The notes: generated by a model from the letters alone, not told the origin. Numbered from the stretch's first letter, positions 9,702 through 18,233 are shown. The stretch: DNA of 64,000 bases from DTWD01 sp963662965 (GCA_963662965.1 OY759970.1:4216001-4280000); one strand, 5' to 3'. Program-made: numbers and translations.

Positions 9702-11849
9702 ATGGCACGGAACATCTTTGCGGTCCTCGCCGTCTCGCTTGTTGCACTACCTGCTGGCCAGTCGCCCGGTGGGGCGGTCCCGATGGACAGTGACGACATC
9801 GCGGGCGTGGTCACCGGCCCGAACGGTCCGGAAGCCGGCGTCTGGGTGATCGCGGAAACACGGGATCTCCCCACCCGACACATCAAAATCGTCGTGACTG
9901 ACGATGAGGGACGCTACCTCGTTCCCGATCTGCCGCAAGCCACCTACGACATATGGGTGCGGGGCTATGGGCTGGTGGACTCCGAGAAGGTACAGGCCGA
10001 GCCGGGCGAGGCGCTCAACCTGACGGCCGTGGTCGCGCCAGACGCGAAGGCAGCCGCGGAGTACTACCCGGCCCAGTACTGGTTCGCCCTGCTTCAGCTC
10101 CCGGCGCCAGGCGAGTTCCCGGGCACGGGACCAGAGGGTAACGGCATCTCGCCGAACATCGAGAGCCAGGGCGAGTGGATCCGCTCGGTGGTCAACACGG
10201 ATGGCTGCACCGGATGCCACGCGCTGGGCAACCAGGCCACCCGGGAGATCCCGGAGGCCCTTGGTGACTTCGACTCGCATGTCGACGCCTGGGAGCGTCG
10301 CGTGCAGTCCGGCCAAGCGGGCGCGAACATGGAGGCTCGGTTGAGCCAGGTTGGGCGCGAGCCCGCCTTGGCGATGTACGCCGATTGGACCGACCGCATC
10401 CAAGCGGGCGAGTATCCGATGGCAGCCCCGCCACGGCCGCAAGGCCTCGAGCGCAACGCGGTCGTCAGCTTGTGGGACTGGGCCGACTCCCGCGCGTACA
10501 TGCACGACCTGATCTCCGCGGACAAGCGGAATCCCAACGTTAACGCGAACGGCCCGGTGTACGGAGCCGCAGAGAATAGCGTGGATTACGTGCCGGTCGT
10601 GGATCCGACCATGCATGTGGCGAGCCGGGTGGCTTTGCAGGTTCGCGACCCGCTCACCCCCACCACGGCGTCGACCCTCCCGCTGATGCCGTCGCCTTAC
10701 TGGGGCGACGAAGTCATCTGGGACAGCCAAAGCGTGGCGCACAGCTTCGCCATGGATCGTCAGGCGCGCGTTTGGATCGCGGCCCGGGTGCGTCAGCCTG
10801 AGACCCCGGCCTTCTGTCAGGAGGGGTCGAGCCATCCGTCGGCTCAGGCGTTTCCGATCGAACGCAGTAACCGACAGATGCAGCTGTGGGACCCCGAGAC
10901 CCAGGAAATCACCACGGTCGACACCTGCTTCGGGACGCACCATTTGAATCTCGACGACGATGACACGATGTGGTTCACCGGAAGCGGCCCGGTGGTCGCC
11001 TGGTTCGACACCAAGGTGCTCGACGAGACCGGCGATGAGGAGTTGGCGCAGGGCTGGACGGTGCAGGTCCTCGACACCAACGGCAACGGCCGACGCGACG
11101 AGTACGTCGAGCCAGGCGAGCCGATGGATCCCACCAAGGACATGCGGATCGAGCGCGGCTACTATGGCGTGGCCCCGAGTCCGCTCGACGGATCGATCTG
11201 GGGGTCGACACTGGGGATGCCCGGGGGACTCGTGCGGCTCGTGCCCGGTGACGATCCGGTGAATACCGCGCTGGTGGAATTCTACGAGGTCCCGTGGAAC
11301 GACCCGGACGTTCCCGTCCAGGGGTACGCGCCACGCGGCATGGACGTCGACAGCAACGGCGTCGTTTGGACGGTGTTGTCGAGCGGTCACTTTGCGAGCT
11401 TCGACCGCAGCCAGTGCGAAGGTCCGCTCAACGGACCGACCGCGACCGGCACGCATTGCAGCGAAGGCTGGACGCTCTATCCGTTCCCGGGACCGAACTA
11501 CAAGGGGGCGGTCGATTCCGGCAGTGCCGACTCCGCGTACTACAACTTCACGGATCGATTCAACCTGTTGGGCGTCGGTGAAAACATTCCGTTGGCGACC
11601 GGCAATCTGTCCGAGGGGGTGCTCGCGCTGGTGGACGGCGAGTTCTACAACTTCCGCGTGCCGTACCCGCTGGGGAGCTTCTTCGGCAAGGGCTTGGACG
11701 GGCGAATCGACGATCCCGGCGCTGGCTGGAAAGGGCGAGCGATCTGGACGACCTCGGGCAGCCGAGCCCCGTTCCACGCGGAAGGCGGCACGGAAAGCGT
11801 GGCCCCGGTCTTTAAGTTTCAGGTGCGGCCGGACCCGCTGGCTCATTAG
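9702..11849 (+). CDS. Secreted carboxypeptidase-regulatory/cytochrome-c/beta-propeller protein
   Basis: The 715-residue secreted protein has a strong AAGGAGG ribosome site before ATG 9702. Residues 1-20 are a signal peptide. Residues 33-110 form a carboxypeptidase-regulatory-like beta domain (IAGVVTGPNGPEAGVWVI, YDIWVRGYGLVDS). C169-T-G-C172-H173 is a c-type haem site. Residues from about 290 form a lactonase/Vgb-like propeller with GMDVDSNGVVW and FASFDRSQCEGPLNGP. A close paralogue with the same domain order is at 52324-54546. Such proteins in Acidobacteria are probably periplasmic electron carriers or sugar/alcohol oxidation partners; the role is inferred, the domains are seen. Confidence 0.85.
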   Translation: MARNIFAVLAVSLVALPAGQSPGGAVPMDSDDIAGVVTGPNGPEAGVWVIAETRDLPTRHIKIVVTDDEGRYLVPDLPQATYDIWVRGYGLVDSEKVQAEPGEALNLTAVVAPDAKAAAEYYPAQYWFALLQLPAPGEFPGTGPEGNGISPNIESQGEWIRSVVNTDGCTGCHALGNQATREIPEALGDFDSHVDAWERRVQSGQAGANMEARLSQVGREPALAMYADWTDRIQAGEYPMAAPPRPQGLERNAVVSLWDWADSRAYMHDLISADKRNPNVNANGPVYGAAENSVDYVPVVDPTMHVASRVALQVRDPLTPTTASTLPLMPSPYWGDEVIWDSQSVAHSFAMDRQARVWIAARVRQPETPAFCQEGSSHPSAQAFPIERSNRQMQLWDPETQEITTVDTCFGTHHLNLDDDDTMWFTGSGPVVAWFDTKVLDETGDEELAQGWTVQVLDTNGNGRRDEYVEPGEPMDPTKDMRIERGYYGVAPSPLDGSIWGSTLGMPGGLVRLVPGDDPVNTALVEFYEVPWNDPDVPVQGYAPRGMDVDSNGVVWTVLSSGHFASFDRSQCEGPLNGPTATGTHCSEGWTLYPFPGPNYKGAVDSGSADSAYYNFTDRFNLLGVGENIPLATGNLSEGVLALVDGEFYNFRVPYPLGSFFGKGLDGRIDDPGAGWKGRAIWTTSGSRAPFHAEGGTESVAPVFKFQVRPDPLAH

Positions 11850-11980
11850 TCGGGTTCCGCATCATCCCACGCACACACCAAGGCTCAGCGGGCCTCTCCA
11901 TGGCCATGGCTCCCGGATCAACCGTGGCCTTCGTCCTAACGCAGGAGGAGATGTAAAGGCCAACCAGTAATTCGTGGAAC

Positions 11981-12514
11981 ATGAGTGGTGACGTGATGGA
12001 GGCGTGTAGCTGTGACACGACGTGCCCCTGCAATTTCGGCAGCAACGCGACACGCCTGCCGTGTGACGCGATCGTCGCATGGCACGTACGGGACGGGACC
12101 TTTGGAGAGACGCGGCTGGACAACCTGAACGTGGTGCTCTTCCTGCGTAGTCCCTGGTATATCTTTGACGGAGGCTGGATCGGTGGCGTCTACATTGATG
12201 ACCGCGCCACCCCGGATCAGGTCGATGCGCTGGGTACGATCTTCTCCGGGAACGCGGGTGGATGGCCGGCGGTCCTGAGCGCGCTCTTTGCCAGTCAGTT
12301 CGAACCCAAACAGGTACCGATCAGCATTGACACAGCCGACGGCAACGCTCGAATCGTTGTGCCCGATCTCTTGGAGGTCGCCACGGAGCGGGTCCCCAAT
12401 CCGATGCCCGACCAACCGCCACTCGATCCGACGGTGGAGGCGCCCGCTGTCCCGTTTCTACACCGGCCCAGTGAGGGTCCGACGTTCGAGTCTTGTGAAG
12501 CTCACGGACCCTAA
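11981..12514 (+). CDS. DUF1326 domain protein
   Basis: This is a 177-residue protein of the DUF1326 family: MEACSCDTTCPCNFG, then LDNLNVVLFL, GGVYIDDRATPDQVDALGTIF and GNAGGWPAVL. The CSCxxxCPC cluster is the family hallmark and suggests metal handling. DUF1326 genes are typically paired with DUF2182 membrane proteins, as here. The start is uncertain. The family usually begins a few residues earlier with SWxxSGD; in this frame TSNSWN precedes M11981, and an ATG at 11951 preceded by GGAGGAG is followed at once by TAA. The gene may therefore have lost its original start by a second-codon nonsense change. Confidence 0.8.
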   Translation: MSGDVMEACSCDTTCPCNFGSNATRLPCDAIVAWHVRDGTFGETRLDNLNVVLFLRSPWYIFDGGWIGGVYIDDRATPDQVDALGTIFSGNAGGWPAVLSALFASQFEPKQVPISIDTADGNARIVVPDLLEVATERVPNPMPDQPPLDPTVEAPAVPFLHRPSEGPTFESCEAHGP

Positions 12515-12583
12515 CATGAGTTTCGAGCACTCGGGACGGTCGTCACTGATCGGCCAGTTCGCGTACACGGGACCCTGAGCGTC

Positions 12584-13375
12584 GTGGAGAGGCCGGAGCC
12601 GGTCGAGGAGCTCGAAGCGGTGCTGCGGCGAGATCGGGTCATTGTCGGGGCCAGCCTGACGGCCGTGGTGGTGCTCGCGTGGGCCTACATGCTGTACTTG
12701 GCCCGAGGCATGTCCAGCATGAGCGCCAACGGGATGGCCATGCCGCAGATGCAGTCGTGGGGGAGCGTCGACCTTGCCCTGCTCTTCGTGATGTGGGCGG
12801 TGATGATGGTGGCCATGATGGTCCCCTCGGCTGCCCCGCTCATCCTCATGGTCGCGGCTGTCAACCGCCAGCGGCGGGAGCGCGCGGATCCGCTGGTCCC
12901 GACGGGTGTCTTCCTGGGTGGCTATCTCTTGGTGTGGACCGTCTTCAGTGTGACGGCCACGCTCGCGCAGTGGGGACTGCACACACGGGCTCTGCTCTCG
13001 CCGGGCATGGTGAGCACCAGCCCCGTGCTCGGTGGGCTATTGCTCCTGGTCGCAGGTGTGTTTCAACTGACACCGCTCAAGCAGGCGTGCTTGCGTCACT
13101 GCCGCTCGCCGTGGGGGTTCGTGATGGCCCATTGGCGCGATGGTCCCTTAGGCGCGCTGCGCATGGGCATCCGGCATGGGGCGTATTGTGTGGGGTGCTG
13201 CTGGATGCTCATGGCCCTCCTGTTCGTGGCCGGGGTCATGAACCTGCTCTGGGTCGCCACGATCAGCGCGTTCGTCTCGCTCGAGAAAGTACTCCCGCAG
13301 GGCGAGAGGGTCGGTCGCCTGGCCGGCGGGGTGCTTGTGCTCACGGGGATCTCGGTCGTCGGGGTGGGAGCCTAG
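12584..13375 (+). CDS. DUF2182 polytopic membrane protein
   Basis: The 263-residue membrane protein starts at GTG 12584. It shows the DUF2182 signatures: MWAVMMVAMMVPSAAPLILM, a central WRDGPLGALRMGIRHGAYCVGCCW segment and LMALLFVAGVMNLLWVA. ACLRHCRSPWGF provides a paired-cysteine loop and VSLEKVLPQGERVGR lies between the last helices. The methionine-rich N-terminus (MSSMSANGMAMPQM) suggests copper or other soft-metal binding. It follows the DUF1326 gene by 69 bases, the usual partner arrangement. The transport role is inferred from this pairing, not demonstrated. Confidence 0.88.
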   Translation: MERPEPVEELEAVLRRDRVIVGASLTAVVVLAWAYMLYLARGMSSMSANGMAMPQMQSWGSVDLALLFVMWAVMMVAMMVPSAAPLILMVAAVNRQRRERADPLVPTGVFLGGYLLVWTVFSVTATLAQWGLHTRALLSPGMVSTSPVLGGLLLLVAGVFQLTPLKQACLRHCRSPWGFVMAHWRDGPLGALRMGIRHGAYCVGCCWMLMALLFVAGVMNLLWVATISAFVSLEKVLPQGERVGRLAGGVLVLTGISVVGVGA

Positions 13376-13423
13376 ACCGCGAGTCGAGTGGAGGACATGC
13401 CTCTGGGGGCGATTCACGCTACG

Positions 13424-14223
13424 GGTGCTGTCACGTTGAGGAGAAGCGGTCGTGACGAGGCCTCGATGGCTCGGCGTCCACCATCGTTGTTCAGCAAGCA
13501 CCCGTCACCGCATCCCACTCAGCGAACGCCCGCGGTCGGAGCATGCGGTGGTGCACCGATCGCAGTAGATGTCGACCGACTCGGAAGAGATGCAGGACGA
13601 GCCCGTGAACGGACGCGAAGCGTTGCAGGTGGGCGGCGGACTTGCATCGACGCATCTGCTGCTCACGTTGCCGCGTCGGTTGGTGGGACACTTCGGCTCG
13701 ATTGTTCGCATAGCGGTCCGTGCCGTGGATCACCGACGGCATCACGGTCCGAGCGGCCGCCGGGTAGCTGCGCAGCTTGTCGGTGATCAGCCGGCGCGGC
13801 GGCCGGCCTTGGCCCTTCAGCAATTTGCGAAAGAACCGCACCGCCGCCCGCCGATTGCGTCGAGATTGCACGAAGATGTCGAGCATGTCGCCGTCCTCGT
13901 CGACCGCCCGCGAGAGAGCCTGCTGCCGCCCCTGGATGTTCACGCACAGCTCATCGAGATGCCACGTGTCGCCCATCCGACCCCGCCGGCGCCGCGCATA
14001 CGCCGGGCCAAACGTGCAACACCACTGCCGCATCGTCTCGTAGGTCACGGTGACCCCGCGCTGAGCGCGCAGGTCTTCCGCATCGCGGAAGCTGAGACAA
14101 AAGCGGTGGTAGAGCCAGACGGCGTGACTGATGATCTCGGGCGGGAATCGATAGCCGTGGTCGCTCGGCGCGTGGTTGGTCATCGCTCTACACTGCCAGC
14201 TACCGTCTCAACTTGACAGTGCC
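13424..14223 (-). mobile_element. IS6-family insertion sequence (about 800 bp)
   Basis: Imperfect terminal inverted repeats bracket a single transposase gene: GGTGCTGTCACGTTGAG at 13424 and, on the other strand, GGCACTGTCAAGTTGAG at 14223. Size and GGxxCTGTCA ends fit IS6. No 8-bp target duplication is evident in the flanks, so the element may have rearranged after insertion. Confidence 0.75.
13491..14183 (-). CDS. IS6-family transposase
   Basis: The 230-residue DDE transposase appears intact. An N-terminal helix-turn-helix region (FPPEIISHAVWLYHRF, LRAQRGVTVTYETMRQW) is followed by catalytic D in TWHLDELCVNI, D in LITDKLRSYPAA and E in NNRAEVSHQPTRQRE. IS6 enzymes move by replicative transposition and cointegrate formation. 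It occupies nearly the whole element and reads opposite to the DUF2182 gene. Confidence 0.92.
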   Translation of the reverse strand: MTNHAPSDHGYRFPPEIISHAVWLYHRFCLSFRDAEDLRAQRGVTVTYETMRQWCCTFGPAYARRRRGRMGDTWHLDELCVNIQGRQQALSRAVDEDGDMLDIFVQSRRNRRAAVRFFRKLLKGQGRPPRRLITDKLRSYPAAARTVMPSVIHGTDRYANNRAEVSHQPTRQREQQMRRCKSAAHLQRFASVHGLVLHLFRVGRHLLRSVHHRMLRPRAFAEWDAVTGAC

Positions 14224-14312
14224 GTCTGCACCTCCGAGTCCTCCGGATTGAGAGGGTCGTGCAAGCCGTAGCACTTCGTCACGTGCGACGGCTTCGGAGC
14301 AGCCCTTGGCAT

Positions 14313-14564
14313 TTACTCCTCCCGACGATTCGATAGGATCGCGCCGCAACCGTCACAGACGCGGGTACTCGCGGTGATTGGTCTGGTGCAGTACGGACAC
14401 CCTGCCTGTGTTGTTTCTGTCCCAGCAGGCACAGGGACAAAGAACAAACAGACGGCGAAGGGACCCAACAGAATCCCGATTGCCACGCACAGGGGCGCGG
14501 AGAGTCCGCGAAGGTTGGACGCGAGGTAGCCCGCCGATGCTCCGACGACGGCCCATATCCACAT
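14313..14564 (-). CDS. Small membrane protein with C-terminal zinc ribbon
   Basis: The 83-residue protein starts at ATG 14564 (a GTG one codon upstream is possible). Two hydrophobic helices (MWIWAVVGASAGYLASNL and LCVAIGILLGPFAVCLFFV) precede a zinc ribbon with CPYC and CDGC pairs. No function is assignable. It lies 218 bases downstream of kinase stub d on the same strand, matching the local pattern of small genes behind kinase stubs. Confidence 0.6.
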   Translation of the reverse strand: MWIWAVVGASAGYLASNLRGLSAPLCVAIGILLGPFAVCLFFVPVPAGTETTQAGCPYCTRPITASTRVCDGCGAILSNRREE

Positions 14565-14781
14565 CACACGTCCCCCCGAGGGCGGTCCTCCATCGGACAA
14601 GTGCCGGGCATGCCGTGGCAACGCTCGAGCTTCCAGACGGAAAGGCCCAAGAACGGCTTTGGTGAGGACTGTGGCTCGGCCCGACAAGCATGCCGGCGTC
14701 AGCGGCAGGGCTCAAAAAAGCACGACACGGCCAGTCTATCCGATGTGAAAGCGGGCGGGGCATGCCGTTGCGACGGTTGGT

Positions 14782-14925
14782 CTAGTGCGGACGCGGTGCT
14801 CCTTCGCCTCCGACCTGGCGCTTTAGCCGGGGGTCCTCGGCCCGGTAGACGACGCCCATCCCGCCGTGGCCAAGCTGGGAGCGGATCGCATACGGGCCGA
14901 GTGTGGAGTCAGCCGCCAAGGCCAT
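14782..14925 (-). pseudogene. Ser/Thr kinase 5' stub (d), 47 codons
   Basis: From ATG 14925 the frame reads STLGPYAIRSQLGHGGMGV, VYRAEDPRLKRQ, then ten unrelated residues and TAG. Only the glycine-rich loop of a kinase remains. Its sequence is more diverged from stubs a, b, c and e than they are from each other, so it came from a different kinase. A TACAAT lies 17 bases upstream of the ATG. Confidence 0.75.
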
Positions 14926-14985
14926 GAGGCGGTCATTGTAGCGACCTCAGGCGAAATCCCGTAGACGACCTCGGTCCAACCCGAA

Positions 14986-15750
14986 TCATCCCCTCGCGCG
15001 GCGGGGGATCCCTTTCGTCTCACAGAATCCGCGAAGACGCTCCTCGTCGAAGTGACCCCAATCACGTGGTAGCTGGGCTTGGACGTCTCTAAAACTCTCC
15101 AAGAGTCGGGGTAACGATCCATCAAGCACCGAATGCGAGGAACTCGCGTGCAGCCACGCAACCAGATCACAAGGCTGGAACGGCGTAAAGCCGTAGGGGT
15201 CATCGCCCGGTCCCGACTTCTGTCGAAACTGCACCGTGGGGCCTTCTGGGTCGATCGCTTGTAAGCGAAGCTGGAGTGTGTGCTGGTCGTAGTCCCCGGC
15301 TTCAAGGACGAACGCAATCCGCGCGTTCTTTCTGGGCGTGTAGAACATGCGCCAGCGCTCCACCCTGACGATGCTCTCGGTAGCGCACAAGGAGTACGGC
15401 GTCAGGTGTGCCGCCGCGAAGTCGAAGTCTTTCTCCACACGCCGAAAATCAGCGATCGTGACACCCGTTGAAACACTCTTGTGAACGTGAGTCTTGATGA
15501 CGTGAGTCAGTCGCTTCACGGTTGCGACACGTCTGGCATCGTCGTCCTTCCAACGGCCGAAGGCCCCACGACCCAACACGAAATGGGTCATGTGAAACGG
15601 ACAGCGAACCCCCTCACCCTTTAGGAGCCGGGTCCATGCCTGATCGAATGCTCGCCATTTCTTCTCGGTTGATACGAACCCCGAGACAAACAGCGTCTTG
15701 CGGTCGGCAGGATGTCCACCCGTGTCAAAGTACGCGGTATACGCAGCCAA
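14986..15750 (-). CDS. DUF3800 domain protein
   Basis: The 254-residue protein fits DUF3800, an RNase H-like fold found near mobile elements and defence genes. It has YTAYFDTGG at the N-terminus (usual form YxDESG), VSGFVSTEKKWRAF, FHMTHF and an FQPCDLVAWLH segment carrying the late acidic residue. The start is TTG at 15750, chosen because GGAGG sits 8 bases ahead and an in-frame TGA lies just upstream. The first acidic pair is DTGG rather than DESG, so activity may be altered. It follows kinase stub e by only 16 bases; its ribosome site begins right after the stub's stop. Confidence 0.75.
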   Translation of the reverse strand: MAAYTAYFDTGGHPADRKTLFVSGFVSTEKKWRAFDQAWTRLLKGEGVRCPFHMTHFVLGRGAFGRWKDDDARRVATVKRLTHVIKTHVHKSVSTGVTIADFRRVEKDFDFAAAHLTPYSLCATESIVRVERWRMFYTPRKNARIAFVLEAGDYDQHTLQLRLQAIDPEGPTVQFRQKSGPGDDPYGFTPFQPCDLVAWLHASSSHSVLDGSLPRLLESFRDVQAQLPRDWGHFDEERLRGFCETKGIPRRARG

Positions 15751-15766
15751 CCAGATCGCCTCCGGA

Positions 15767-15973
15767 TTAGCTCAGCGAGGCGAGGACTTTGGCTTCGCGC
15801 TCGAAGCGGGCCAGCCGATCGGGGTCGGACGTGAACGCCTCGGGCAGCACCTTCAGCGCCACGTCGCGGTCGAGCTTGGTGTCGCGGGCGCGGTAGACCT
15901 CGCCCATGCCGCCTTCGCCGATTGTGGCGGTGACGGAGTAGGAGCCGAGGCAGTGGCTTGGGCTGAGAGACAT
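15767..15973 (-). pseudogene. Ser/Thr kinase 5' stub (e), 68 codons
   Basis: It encodes SYSVTATIGEGGMGEVYRAR, then DTKLDRDVALKVLPEAF, then RFEREAKVLASLS and TAA. The kinase is cut at codon 66, just before the usual NHPNI. The 3' part is almost identical at DNA level to stub a and to the start of the pseudogene at 3749. The DUF3800 gene follows at once. Confidence 0.85.
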
Positions 15974-15991
15974 GACGTGGTATCGGGAGAG

Positions 15992-16383
15992 CTACTCTAT
16001 GTTCGTAAACAACGTATCGTTCCAGCTCTGCGGAACGAACGTCCCCTGTCCCTTCTGCACGAGATCCTGGTACCCGCGATCTTGAAAGATCAGGCGTCTG
16101 CCCAGGCAGCCATGTTCTCGTACTGCGTCACCCAATGAATCTGGGCGCTCGGAAGAATAGCCTCTCGAAACGCGATGATCTCCAGCTCGGGCCACTTCTC
16201 ATTGAAGTAGTCATTGATCCCTCGTGCGAAGGCTCCCGCAGCCTGACCTTGGCCCGGCGCAATGGTGCAAACGCGATGCAACCTGACCGACGGGCCACCT
16301 CCTTGAGCCACAACAGGTTCACTAGCGATCGACACGAAGCCGACGACCAACGCGAGTAGAACGGCAGAACTCTTGGTGAGCAT
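15992..16383 (-). pseudogene. Small secreted alpha-beta barrel-like protein, frameshifted
   Basis: ATG 16383 has a strong AGGAGGA ribosome site. The signal peptide (ending PVVAQ) is followed by RLHRVCTIAPGQGQAAGAFA, INDYFNEKWPELEIIAFREA and IHWVTQYENMAAWAD, a pattern like secreted dimeric alpha-beta barrel proteins. A one-base shift near 16095 leads to early TGA at 16090; the other frame continues FQDRGYQDLVQKGQGTFVPQSWNDTLF to 15992, completing the domain. Function unknown. Confidence 0.7.
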
Positions 16384-16460
16384 CCTAATCCTCCTGTTCA
16401 AGCGTGGGTTTGGGTTACTGCTGACGGGTGTCATTCTGAGTGAAAAGACCACTCTGGTTC

Positions 16461-16592
16461 TCAAGAATCTTTCAGCGCCACGTCCCCGTCGAGCTTCGTG
16501 TCACGGGCGCGGTAGCCCTCGCCCATGCCGCCGGCGCCGATCTTGGTGACGACCTCGTACGACCCGACACGGTCGCCGGCATTCAAGGGCAT
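16461..16592 (-). pseudogene. Ser/Thr kinase 5' stub (f), 43 codons
   Basis: From ATG 16592 the frame reads NAGDRVGSYEVVTKIGAGGM, GEGYRARDTKLDGDVALK, then DS and TGA. Only the glycine loop and the VALK lysine remain. It starts six bases after the stop of a DUF4159 remnant (16599) and precedes the small secreted gene at 16383. Confidence 0.8.
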
Positions 16593-16598
16593 GAACTT

Positions 16599-16790
16599 AA
16601 TGGCTCATCGCGTAGACGATCGCGTTGACGGTGATCTCGATGGCGTAGGTCGAATACCGCAGCGGATGGTAGGGGCTCTCGGCCCACTCCCAAGCATCCC
16701 CGATGTCGGTGTTCCAGTTGATCATGACCATCAACCGGCCCTGCTCGTCAATGACGGACGGACGGATCTCGTCTCGCTTCCAAGAGCCAG
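16599..16790 (-). pseudogene. DUF4159 protein, 3' remnant
   Basis: This minus-strand frame gives PGSWKRDEIRPSVIDEQGR, LMVMINWNTDIGDAWEWAES and AIEITVNAIVYAMSH-stop, the distinctive C-terminal end of DUF4159 proteins. Nothing upstream belongs to that family: the sequence runs into the end of the NTF2-like gene in another frame. It is therefore a fusion scar where an NTF2-like gene was joined to the tail of a DUF4159 gene. Confidence 0.75.
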
Positions 16791-17300
16791 GAGGTCCCGC
16801 GTCGACCCGCGGGCGCCTCCCTCATGACACCAGCTGGAACTATTGCCCTGGTGTTCGCCGGTTCGAAGCGGTGACGCATGGCGATGGGCCTGCTTCCACA
16901 CCCCGTCCTGTTTCACCAACACCGCTGTGTACCGCCACGGGCCTTGGTTGACCTGGCCTTGCTGGAAGGTGATGTTGCCGACTTCATAGGCGGTAAAAAC
17001 CGCGGTGTCGCCGTAGACCTGGACCTTCATGTTCCTGAAGAACAGGTTAAAGTCGGCGCCGTTGTTCATGTTGTTCTGGAGGGCCGTCTGGTTGAATGGC
17101 GCTGCAGCAAGGCCCGTGCCCTGTGTGAACGAGGTGGCGTCGGGGAGCATGTACTGTGCAATCTTTGCCGCGTCGCCGTTGTTCCAACCCGAGATGTAGT
17201 CGAGTACCGCCGCGATGACATCCTCTTCATCGTCTGCGGTGGCGATACCTGGAGCGAGAGCAAGAATGGCGACGGTGAGTACCACGATCATCGATTTCAT
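16731..17300 (-). CDS. Secreted SnoaL/NTF2-like protein with altered C-terminus
   Basis: It starts at ATG 17300 behind AGGAGGT. A signal peptide (ending GIATA) precedes an NTF2-like domain: VIAAVLDYISGWNNGDAAKIAQYM, FNLFFRNMKVQVYGDTAVFTAYEV and YTAVLVKQDGVWKQAHRHAS. After HRHASPL the family would normally end within a few residues. Here the frame runs about 45 residues of unrelated Ser/Arg-rich sequence, overlapping the DUF4159 remnant. The domain itself is complete, so a function is possible. The family covers enzymes and small-ligand binders; the ligand is unknown. It overlaps the end of kinase stub g. Confidence 0.75.
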   Translation of the reverse strand: MKSMIVVLTVAILALAPGIATADDEEDVIAAVLDYISGWNNGDAAKIAQYMLPDATSFTQGTGLAAAPFNQTALQNNMNNGADFNLFFRNMKVQVYGDTAVFTAYEVGNITFQQGQVNQGPWRYTAVLVKQDGVWKQAHRHASPLRTGEHQGNSSSWCHEGGARGSTRDLLALGSETRSVRPSLTSRAG

Positions 17301-17440
17301 CTCATACCTCCTCTTGATAGGTGATTGGCGGTGCGGTACAGCTGCGTGTCGGTGGCGCGATACACCTGGCCCATGCCCCCCTCGCCGATGAGGGCGGTGA
17401 CGTCGTAGTGCCCGAGGCGGTCGCCAATGTTGAGGGCCAT
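17297..17440 (-). pseudogene. Ser/Thr kinase 5' stub (g), 47 codons, overlapping the next gene
   Basis: From ATG 17440: NIGDRLGHYDVTALIGEGGM, GQVYRATDTQLYR, then unrelated TANHLSRGGMR and TGA. The stub's last codons contain the AGGAGGT ribosome site of the NTF2-like gene, and its stop overlaps that gene's ATG at 17300 (ATGAGATGA). This geometry would allow translational coupling, the clearest hint that a stub may act as a leader peptide. Confidence 0.85.
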
Positions 17441-17473
17441 CAGCTTGGGTATCGGATGCGGCGCAGACTCAGC

Positions 17474-17479
17474 CGATTA
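17474..17479 (-). promoter_or_regulatory. -10 box TATAAT ahead of kinase stub g
   Basis: TATAAT on the minus strand lies 33 bases before ATG 17440. The region GCCCTCTATAATCGGC plus AGTCTGCGCCG and ATCCGA matches the promoter of stub a with only a few differences over about 38 bases, including one gap. Confidence 0.6.
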
Positions 17480-17829
17480 TAGAGGGCGGTCTGGTGCAGG
17501 AACTACCAGACCCAGCCGTGGCGCGCCATGTACTAATAGAGGATGGAATCTGGACTACGTAGAACGGTCCGTTTCAACCCATTGGGGGTGGCGGAACGGC
17601 CGCGACGGTCAAACTGGTGACGGGGTCGGGGTTGTCAGGCGGCGCCGCGACCGTTTGTCAGGGAACACTGCGGATGTCCGCGTTCGCCAGGGATCGGGAT
17701 TCGAACCCTATTAGCCTGTTTTTCTAACATGGTGATGGCGTGCGACTTATCGGTCCAACGGTTTGAACCTCAGTCACTTGCGCGGCGTGTTGACTCCCCG
17801 GGAGTCCCCAGCCCTATTTTGCGGCGGCC
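17480..17829. other. No gene recognised
   Basis: Short open frames here show no recognisable domain or ribosome site. A sequence resembling a tRNA T-arm (TTCGAACCC at 17697) does not fold into a tRNA. The stretch separates the minus-strand stub g cluster from plus-strand remnants. Confidence 0.5.
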
Positions 17830-17958
17830 CCTCGCGGTTTTGATGTTTCGGCAGACGGCCAGCGATTCGTGATGGTCAAGGAGGCCGAGGGGCCCACGGA
17901 GGTCACCGTAGTCTTGAACTGGTTCGAGGAGCTGAACCAGCGGGTGCCGATAGACTAG
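17830..17958 (+). pseudogene. Ser/Thr kinase-propeller protein, 3' remnant
   Basis: The frame FDVSADGQRFVMVKEAEGP, VTVVLNWFEELNQRVPID-stop is the typical last propeller blade and C-terminus of kinase/TolB fusions. No kinase upstream is joined to it. It is the complement of the 5' stubs, showing that kinase genes have been broken at both ends here. Confidence 0.75.
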
Positions 17959-18004
17959 CGGTCTCTCACGAAGTTCTCGTTCCTCGCGTTCGGAAGGATC
18001 CTCC

Positions 18005-18233
18005 ATGTCGGCGACGTTCGAGTTGTTGTTTCTGCCACCACGTGGTCCCGACGATGACGCCGTCGCCCATGTCTGCTTGACCGCTGAGATTCCCCACGGC
18101 TACGACGACAAGCACACGTTGGTCACGCCTCCGGCCACGTCTGTGGCAGACCTCGACTATCCAGGCCAGCATGTTGCACGAAGAACTGGAGCGGATTCGG
18201 GACGAGGCCCGGAGCAAGTTTTCAGAGCAGTGA
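18005..18233 (+). pseudogene. Small hypothetical protein, frameshifted
   Basis: From ATG 18005 the product begins ATFELLFLPPRGPDDDAVAH and LTAEIPHGYDDKHTLV, VADLDY. At about 18158 one extra base makes the frame run on to 18403; the alternative frame gives QASMLHEELERIRDEARSKF-SEQ-stop at 18231-18233, a convincing helical C-terminus. That stop overlaps the ATG of the next small gene (TGATG), which supports the shifted reading as ancestral. Family unknown. Confidence 0.55.

Noticed and set aside
9747..11846. A 699-residue open frame on the minus strand opposite the cytochrome-c/propeller gene
   Set aside because: It is the antisense shadow of a GC-rich gene: no ribosome site, no domain, Arg/His-rich composition, and the plus-strand gene is clearly real.
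13424..14223. Target-site duplication for the IS6 element
   Set aside because: The flanking octamers do not match, so none was annotated.
17681..17770. tRNA-like sequence with a T-loop motif
   Set aside because: No acceptor, D-arm or anticodon stems can be paired around it on either strand.
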